NCBI GenBank assembly: GCA_030560485.1
Contig: JAKTTS010000145.1
Span: 1-30,857 of the forward strand
Length of the DNA stretch: 30,857 nt
Direction: 5' to 3'
From: Ascoidea tarda (nom. inval.)
Taxonomy: Eukaryota; Ascomycota; Saccharomycetes; Ascoideales; Ascoideaceae
Below, in pieces: positions 26,501-30,857 of the stretch. The stretch's first letter is position 1. Each line of letters opens with the position of its first letter. Below the pieces are notes generated by a model. That model searched no databases and was not told the DNA's origin. It saw nothing but the letters and a program-made list of their open reading frames with translations. A program made the translations under genes and the position numbers.

Positions 26501-28112
26501 TTCTGCATATTCTAGGCAACTAGAAGAATCCGAATCTTCTCAAATAGCATATTACAAGAATTACAATTCATCTAGATTTTTAAAAGAGAAAAAACCCACA
26601 AAACTTTCTATTACTTGTGATCATACAGATGAAAACAATGCTAAATTTAAATTTAATGAGATATCACAAAATTCAACGGTTGAAATCATAGTACCTTATA
26701 AATTAAATGAACAAGCCACATTAACGGCTTCAACAACTAATAAGAATTTGATTAAATTGAAAACAAAGATAACGTATTTTGTTAAAGAAAATGATAATAA
26801 AGTTCGATATTCTTTGGTTGATTATGAGGATATTAATACTGCTTTATGTGTTTCTGTATCTGTCCAAGATTCATTTAAATCATCAAAATTGTTTTCAAAA
26901 TTTTCTATTGGCACATCAGATATTAATGTACCTATCAGAGTGATGGGATCGAGATTAAGATCCAATAATAATTATAAAGTTTCATCAGCGATAAAACCCA
27001 AACCATTGATTGCATTTGGAAACCAACCAGTCTGTCATTTTTTTAAGATTGAGCCAAGATCAAACAAATACATAGTTAAGAAAAAAGATTCTATAAATCT
27101 TAATGTTCAATATAGATCACTTAGCGATGAATCGTTTGAAATTTTGTGGTATATTTTTATAAATTATTACTTATTTAGAAATGGTTTTGAAGAAGAAAAA
27201 GATATACATTTCAGGGCTAAAGAATCATTTATTGATCATATTTTAATTTTAAAAAAATTTTTAAGGAGAATCATATTTGTTGATTTTAATAGATATGGTT
27301 TAATGAATGAAATTAACATTTTGCCGATTAATTATAAAATAGTCAATGAATTTTTGATTAATATTGATTATAAATGTCAAAAGAGAATTCAAGAGAGTCT
27401 TTATTCATTTTTGGAAGAAATTAATAACGGAAAAGCGTTAAATTATTTAAAATTGGAAGTGAAGGAATTTTCATTAAATAATTCAAACCATAATAATATA
27501 AGTGATGAAATTGAAATAAAAAATAAGAAACTTGATGAATTATTTCTAGGTGTTTCCAAAAATTTGAATATAGCAGTTCCAATCCCATTAATTCAAGTGA
27601 TTCATATTGTTGAGTTTGAATTTGAGGAAAGCGCGCAATACATAGTTGGGCAAGCTATTAGTACAAAATTAAAGATTAAAACTCTTATAAATTGGAGAGG
27701 AGAGGAAACAACTGATTTTAATGAAAATAAGAGCTTACCGGCTGGAGAAGTTGTAGGAAGTAATAAAAAAAATAAGAAAAGAGTATTATTTATTGATCCT
27801 AATGAGGATCTGAAAATCGAAGAGTTTTCAATAGATATTCAAACAAATCAGGATGCTTGGTTAATCAGTGGGAAAAGAAGTTTTCTGTTTGAGATTGATA
27901 AGAAGAATAAAGAGCAGATTGAATTTTTAAGCCCGGATGTTGATATAGTTTTAATTCCATTAAAGATTGGACAATTGTTGTTGCCTGAAATTGAAATCAA
28001 AGCTATTAATAATCATTTAAATGATTCATTTACTATGGAAATTGACTATAAAAACAGCTCTCAGACACTTTTGATTGTGCCAGACTTGGATCGGGTTACA
28101 TTTGCATTTTGA
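23559..28112 (+). CDS. TRS130: Trs130, TRAPPII subunit (TRAPPC10 family)
   Basis: Trs130 is a large TRAPPII subunit. TRAPPII is the Golgi complex that activates the Ypt31/32 (Rab11) GTPases for late Golgi and endosomal traffic. The 1517-residue product is longer than the S. cerevisiae protein (about 1100). Diagnostic N-terminal features are VNVAYYDPFDLY (16-27), LPLTNLHLKLENAPLKSIPILP (37-58) and TDWLLVYYIP near residue 145. These match the family's YYDPF, LPLRNLHW...RSIP and WL-VYY motifs. The middle is a helical solenoid, and beta-rich segments from about 840 fit the C-terminal immunoglobulin-like domains. The extra length is spread over loops rich in Asn, Asp, Ser and Lys. The start is the first ATG of the frame. 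The gene is convergent with HEM4. Confidence 0.88.
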   Translation: MNFNNLTSTKGKALVNVAYYDPFDLYAKLKEDLESKLPLTNLHLKLENAPLKSIPILPINIIEEIPNSISATLNVNSQINPSNSFDLNSSQSQSILFNDLINAVNDPYLKIMFFQCANGIDEYRTKVRPFIKEWFKQSIDTSKLPTDWLLVYYIPEGVKDDVEARFKTTLLDKIKFDFNSYNSPNTSAHNLSVRVLKIKAEYSNKIEYDSNWNNFLTKIKDSILNTFNNRISFYKSVISDLMNTDPEKPNTDESSILPSFIVESFFKNYHSNINIGLYLLLNENLGILFNHLTFYEDSLLYYDNLEKIFQFFFGKFLNSNEDKNPNFIEKVGFNDISISKNCFYFNFFKNDQNQLLIDLSNNFLDIFSNIPSNNALSKKLQINTYFDLFKKIRLNILDNASSYFQLKVYIFWNQSILINSLILSYLESSAYSPAIISIHLHQLLERLETFIVDMCGALIDNKVSKKKIIKIAEWSYSIVDSYMLLIQEFYFTPGKLTRTMFDPNSINHFLQNREINDALGNLFITKRFFLIVLGKRYNYKLNYYFTDKLTHINTVNYLFKGENDSVYEFDYSPLKKALTNQKTFQEYFVELTESAINHFNIADKPRNVDILSIDIAMINFQNKNYRDSLLVLQNCPTFYNEQGWKYIGFYLLKVYICCLENTIEEDEITLSKTDKESGNYNSLYITVQESKTTLLTSYLDLLSTILSSSNKFNSISLSDLKIQKNSDSFEDVDFKQENLTEKNNERSNFFDNDLENINKFLINSKEINDVLIKILNLKNKISVEYNLSNLFVFKISKFISSKKLNTYDIELLLKNLLLHLDGKEEAFKFDEIKLTLKSIDDDSEIISFVFNPNSPDESIVFKKGANVITLSCKDLITGKFILNTLVLKMGKLKFTKDFLDEDHREYLIDGSDQSSYQVDQFILYPFFRNLTLDLNNPLSLNLSQKMISIKLNSGSFGISNGYLEFWSGTEGFEIIEDNLSASAYSRQLEESESSQIAYYKNYNSSRFLKEKKPTKLSITCDHTDENNAKFKFNEISQNSTVEIIVPYKLNEQATLTASTTNKNLIKLKTKITYFVKENDNKVRYSLVDYEDINTALCVSVSVQDSFKSSKLFSKFSIGTSDINVPIRVMGSRLRSNNNYKVSSAIKPKPLIAFGNQPVCHFFKIEPRSNKYIVKKKDSINLNVQYRSLSDESFEILWYIFINYYLFRNGFEEEKDIHFRAKESFIDHILILKKFLRRIIFVDFNRYGLMNEINILPINYKIVNEFLINIDYKCQKRIQESLYSFLEEINNGKALNYLKLEVKEFSLNNSNHNNISDEIEIKNKKLDELFLGVSKNLNIAVPIPLIQVIHIVEFEFEESAQYIVGQAISTKLKIKTLINWRGEETTDFNENKSLPAGEVVGSNKKNKKRVLFIDPNEDLKIEEFSIDIQTNQDAWLISGKRSFLFEIDKKNKEQIEFLSPDVDIVLIPLKIGQLLLPEIEIKAINNHLNDSFTMEIDYKNSSQTLLIVPDLDRVTFAF

Positions 28113-28261
28113 ATTATTTTATCAAGTTGATTATTTTTTGTCTTTTGTCTTTTGTCTTTTGTCTTTTGATTGTTGATTTTTGATTTTTGATTTTTATTTT
28201 TATTTTTATTTTTATTGTGTTCTATAAAAATATATGTAATTTTCAAGTTTGCAAAACAGAT
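28113..28261. terminator. Shared TRS130/HEM4 3' region with heptanucleotide microsatellite
   Basis: These 149 bases lie between two stop codons. Four perfect TTTTGTC units (28136-28163) grade into TGATTTT units and then TTTTTA units up to about 28217. TATATG near 28231 may be a polyadenylation element for HEM4 or TRS130. Confidence 0.6.
28136..28217. repeat. (TTTTGTC)4 and related T-rich microsatellite
   Basis: Tandem TTTTGTC is followed by TGATTTT and TTTTTA repeats, all non-coding. The graded change of unit suggests stepwise slippage and mutation. Confidence 0.85.
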
Positions 28262-29089
28262 TCATTGGTTACGAATGTATTCTTGTATTGACTGACAAAG
28301 AGAAACAGGTTCAGGTTTTGGAGCAATGACATGAGGCAGTATCCCATTTTGAAGTAAAAACATTTGAGTTGTTGGGCCAATGGAAGCAATTTTGAAGTTT
28401 TTATTTTGGTTATTTTTCAAGTAATCCAATATTCCCGAAACACCCTGGGGTGAAAAGAAGATGAACCAATGGTCTGTGTTTAAATGAGAATGGTTGATAT
28501 TGCGATCAACATAGTGGTTGAATTCTCTTGAAGTGTTTTCTGGGGAAATTGGTATGGTCTTGTAAACGACATATTCAATCAAATTGAAGCCAAACTTCCG
28601 AAGCTTTTTGGGCAATATATCCTTTCTCTTTTCTCCAGTAAAGAAGACGACATTCTTCTCTTTGTAATCGTTCCTGAGGGCTTCGTTATCAATGACAATG
28701 TCAGACAAAACGTCGCTGTTTCCAGCATCGTATCCCCCTTTGATGTTCTTAAAGCCACAGGTGTGAAGCAACTCAGCTGTCGCAGGCCCCACAGCATAGA
28801 CTGTCTTGTTGAACACAGTCTCTAGCCTGCTGTCGTAGGACAAGGAGTGTGTTGCAATGGCTTCGTGGATAGCCTCCACAGCTCTCTGGCTGGTTATCAC
28901 AATAGCAAGAGCATCAGCAAGAAAGTCGTCGCAGAGGAGATAACTCCAGAGACACTCATTGGCAATGTAGACATGTTGGATCAAGGGCAAGAAACTCACA
29001 CTGCGAGGGCCAAAACACTGCTCAAACAATAGCTGGTACTTGTCCCTGGCGACAGTCTTGTTCTTGAGAAGGAGAAACGTTGAGGCCAT
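28262..29089 (-). CDS. HEM4: Uroporphyrinogen-III synthase
   Basis: This enzyme closes and rearranges hydroxymethylbilane to uroporphyrinogen III, the fourth step of heme synthesis, in the cytosol. The product is 275 residues, the family's length in yeast. Fold-typical segments are IVITSQRAVEAI (about 63-74), VYAVGPATAELL (about 97-108), VVFFTGEKRKDILPKKL (about 147-163), WFIFFSPQGVSGILDYL (about 208-224), IASIGPTTQMFLLQNG (about 234-249) and PHVIAPKPEPVSL near the end. The first ATG is at 29089. The 5' half is GC-richer than the rest, like the adjoining start of RAP1, which lies head-to-head only about 92 bases away. One CTG codon (residue 251) sits at a position that is often polar in relatives. 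Confidence 0.96.
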   Translation of the reverse strand: MASTFLLLKNKTVARDKYQLLFEQCFGPRSVSFLPLIQHVYIANECLWSYLLCDDFLADALAIVITSQRAVEAIHEAIATHSLSYDSRLETVFNKTVYAVGPATAELLHTCGFKNIKGGYDAGNSDVLSDIVIDNEALRNDYKEKNVVFFTGEKRKDILPKKLRKFGFNLIEYVVYKTIPISPENTSREFNHYVDRNINHSHLNTDHWFIFFSPQGVSGILDYLKNNQNKNFKIASIGPTTQMFLLQNGILPHVIAPKPEPVSLCQSIQEYIRNQ

Positions 29090-29181
29090 GTTCTTAGGAC
29101 ATGGAGAAGGAGAAGGAGAAGAAGCAGAGGAAGAGAAGAAAAACGCTCACTTGTGCCGCAGAACAAGCCTCTTCTCCAACC
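29090..29181. promoter_or_regulatory. Very short divergent HEM4/RAP1 promoter
   Basis: Ninety-two bases separate the HEM4 ATG from the RAP1 ATG at 29182. The first half is a purine-rich run of GAGAAGGAGAAG type on the plus strand. An in-frame ATG at 29101 would extend RAP1 by 27 residues rich in Lys, Arg and Glu and would leave only 11 bases between the genes. No TATA box is visible. Confidence 0.55.
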
Positions 29182-30802
29182 ATGAAGAAGTGCTCTAATA
29201 TGGCCCTGCCTCCCTCCACCACAGACAGCAAAAGCAGCAAAAGCAACAGAAGCAGCACAGCAGACGTCGTCCTGGAGCCAGTGGTTCGCGAGAATAGGCT
29301 CCTTTTGTTCTCCAACCCCAGAAGTGGCCTGTCCATTTCCTTCTACCTCTGCGAGAGCATCACCAACAGAAGCAGTTTGGTGGACTTGATCGAAGCCAAT
29401 GGTGGGAAAGTAACAGCTTCCATGAGCTCCAATTCCATATTTCTTTCTGTTTACAACATTCCTTACTCCTATGATCCTGCTTTTGTCTACGATTCTGTTA
29501 GCCAGAAAAAATTGTTGGATATTCTTTCCTACAAAAACCTTGCTTCTACCACCAACACAGCTCAGAACAAGTCTCAGAATGTTCGGTTCATCGACCAGAA
29601 TAAGAATTTCATACAGGAGGATTACCTCGATGGCAAGACTGTTTTCAATTCCAGTTACAATTACAGCCATGGTGGCGATCATAATAATGAAACGTCTTTT
29701 TTATCTGGCTACCACCAGAGCATTTTGAACCCAGCTTTCAATTCCATTGATCGATCCAAAAAAAACGATCCCATAAAGGTCACAACTTTTGAGTCCTTAA
29801 AGAAAATCTCAGACAGAGATTACTACAACTTCAATGTCTCAACGATACCCACTACAATGAACAAAAATGGTTTCACGAAAACAGAAGATGAATTCATACT
29901 CGAAGAAGTTCGCAAAAATCCTCACAAAAGATCTACTCATAAACTATTTCACGAAATTGCGATAAAATTGGGCAGACACACTGGTAATTCAGTCCGATAC
30001 AGATTTCGAAGTTGCTTATCAAATAAATTGAATTACGTTTATAAGACCAACAAAAATGGCGATTTATATTTTGATGAAAATAATCAACTAATTAAAACAA
30101 AAATCATGCCGGGAACTTTGAAAACAAGATTTACAGCAGGAGACGACTATATTTTATGTAAACAAGTTTATAAAAAAATGTTGGAACATTCAATAAATTT
30201 AACTAATTTGAAAAACTCCACTGTTCGTTTCTGTAAATTTATCTTGCCGAATAAATTTTTTGAGCTATTACAGAATGATTATCCTCATCATACAAAATGT
30301 GCGTGGAGAGATAGATACAGAAAGTTTGCAATGGAATTTGGAATTAAAAATTATATCAATTATTATGAGCAACAAATTCAAAACAAACTAGTTCCTGAAC
30401 CTATGAAGGATTATACAGGTAAGGCTCATCGAAGTATTAAAAAAAATCGAAAAAATAAAAACACCATCAAAGATGATAATAACAATAATAATAATAATAA
30501 TAATAATCAAAATCAAAATCAAAATCAAAATCAAAAAACACCAATCGAAAAATCTAATGATTCTGTTAATCCATTACTTTATGGAAATGATTACCAAAAT
30601 AATGTAATTGATACTCAATTATTACTAAAAGATATGAGTGGTTTTAAACCAAATAAAAAACAAAAAAAAAATGTTCCAAAAGAAAATAAAAAAATTGATA
30701 ATAATGATAATAATCAATTGAAACATAATCTGTTGAAATTGAAAACCAATAAATTTGGCGGTGTTGAATTAAATTTACAAATTGATTCTCTTTTCAGTTT
30801 CG

Positions 30803-30857
<55 letters not shown>
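29182..30857 (+). CDS. RAP1: Rap1, telomere and promoter DNA-binding protein (5' part, runs off the window)
   Basis: Rap1 binds telomeric repeats and many promoters, and controls telomere length, silencing and, in some yeasts, ribosomal genes. The frame is open from 29182 to the window end, 558 codons plus two bases. Residues 39-118 form the N-terminal BRCT domain (LLLFSNPRSG, SISFYL, LIEANGGKV). Residues 234-300 (TEDEFILEEVRKNPHKRSTH, HTGNSVRYRFRSCLS) are the first Myb-type unit. Residues 310-410 (PGTLKTRFTAGDDYILCKQV, AWRDRYRKFAMEFGIKNYI, VPEPMKD) are the second. Both align closely with the S. cerevisiae DNA-binding domain, for example DEFILDVVRKNPTRRTTH and AWRDRFRKFLLAYGIDDYI. Asn/Gln-rich linkers follow, and the C-terminal RCT region would be beyond the edge. 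The start could instead be 29101 or 29200. Confidence 0.95.
30477..30536 (+). repeat. (AAT)n and (AATCAA)n coding microsatellite in RAP1
   Basis: AAT/AAC runs encode poly-Asn, then AATCAA units encode Asn-Gln repeats, in the linker after the DNA-binding domain. Confidence 0.85.
30805..30857 (+). repeat. (AAT)n poly-Asn run at the window end
   Basis: Pure AAT units continue to the last base. In the RAP1 frame they encode poly-Asn. The true length is cut by the window edge. Confidence 0.9.

Noticed and set aside
28996-29682. Long minus-strand open frame opposite the RAP1 start
   Set aside because: It overlaps the well-supported BRCT-coding part of RAP1, has no recognisable domain, and reflects GC-richer composition with few stops.
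1-30857. Transposons, LTR elements, viral fossils, CRISPR arrays
   Set aside because: No terminal repeats, integrase, reverse transcriptase, capsid or spaced-repeat pattern was seen. All repeats found are simple tandem arrays.

Overview
The window is nuclear DNA of an ascomycete budding yeast (Saccharomycotina). It is AT-rich and gene-dense. It carries asparagine-, serine- and glutamine-rich runs in many proteins, yeast-type introns (5' GTATGT or GTAAGT, branch points TACTGAC and TATTAAC), and recognisable orthologs of PUF3, RDI1, GPI1, RSM27, TRS130, HEM4 and RAP1. A tuberin (TSC2) gene, absent from Saccharomyces cerevisiae, and a long-intron SR-like gene point away from the Saccharomycetaceae. 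The meaning of the CUG codon could not be settled. No mobile element, viral fossil, CRISPR array, rRNA or tRNA gene was seen.

Layout from left to right: TSC2-like GTPase-activating protein (+, 108-6596). A very GC-rich promoter, then the RNA-binding protein Puf3 (+, 7171-10269). About 1.1 kb of AT-rich convergent spacer. RDI1, the Rho GDP-dissociation inhibitor (-), divergent from GPI1 of the GPI-anchor GlcNAc transferase (+). RSM27, mitochondrial ribosomal protein mS33 (-), convergent with GPI1 and divergent from a mitochondrial carrier gene (+). A 1271-residue acidic, probably nuclear protein of unknown function (-). Divergent from it, a three-exon RRM/RGG SR-like RNA-binding protein (+) whose second intron is about 1.08 kb. 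TRS130 of TRAPPII (+), convergent with HEM4, uroporphyrinogen-III synthase (-). HEM4 is head-to-head with RAP1 (+), which runs off the right edge inside a poly-asparagine run.

Most genes are unrelated housekeeping neighbours, but one link stands out. The window encodes Puf3, whose known targets are mRNAs for mitochondrial proteins. The only two clear mitochondrial genes here, RSM27 and the carrier, each have a Puf3-type site with the preferred upstream C (CUUGUACAUA and CUUGUAUAUA) just after the stop codon. I saw no such site downstream of the other genes I scanned.

Other points are an in-frame 54-base candidate cassette exon inside the SR-like gene, GC-rich islands centred on promoters, a perfect palindrome with CGG-N11-CCG spacing and repeated TGTTCGCT boxes upstream of RSM27, paired CACGTG boxes, and a very short HEM4/RAP1 promoter.
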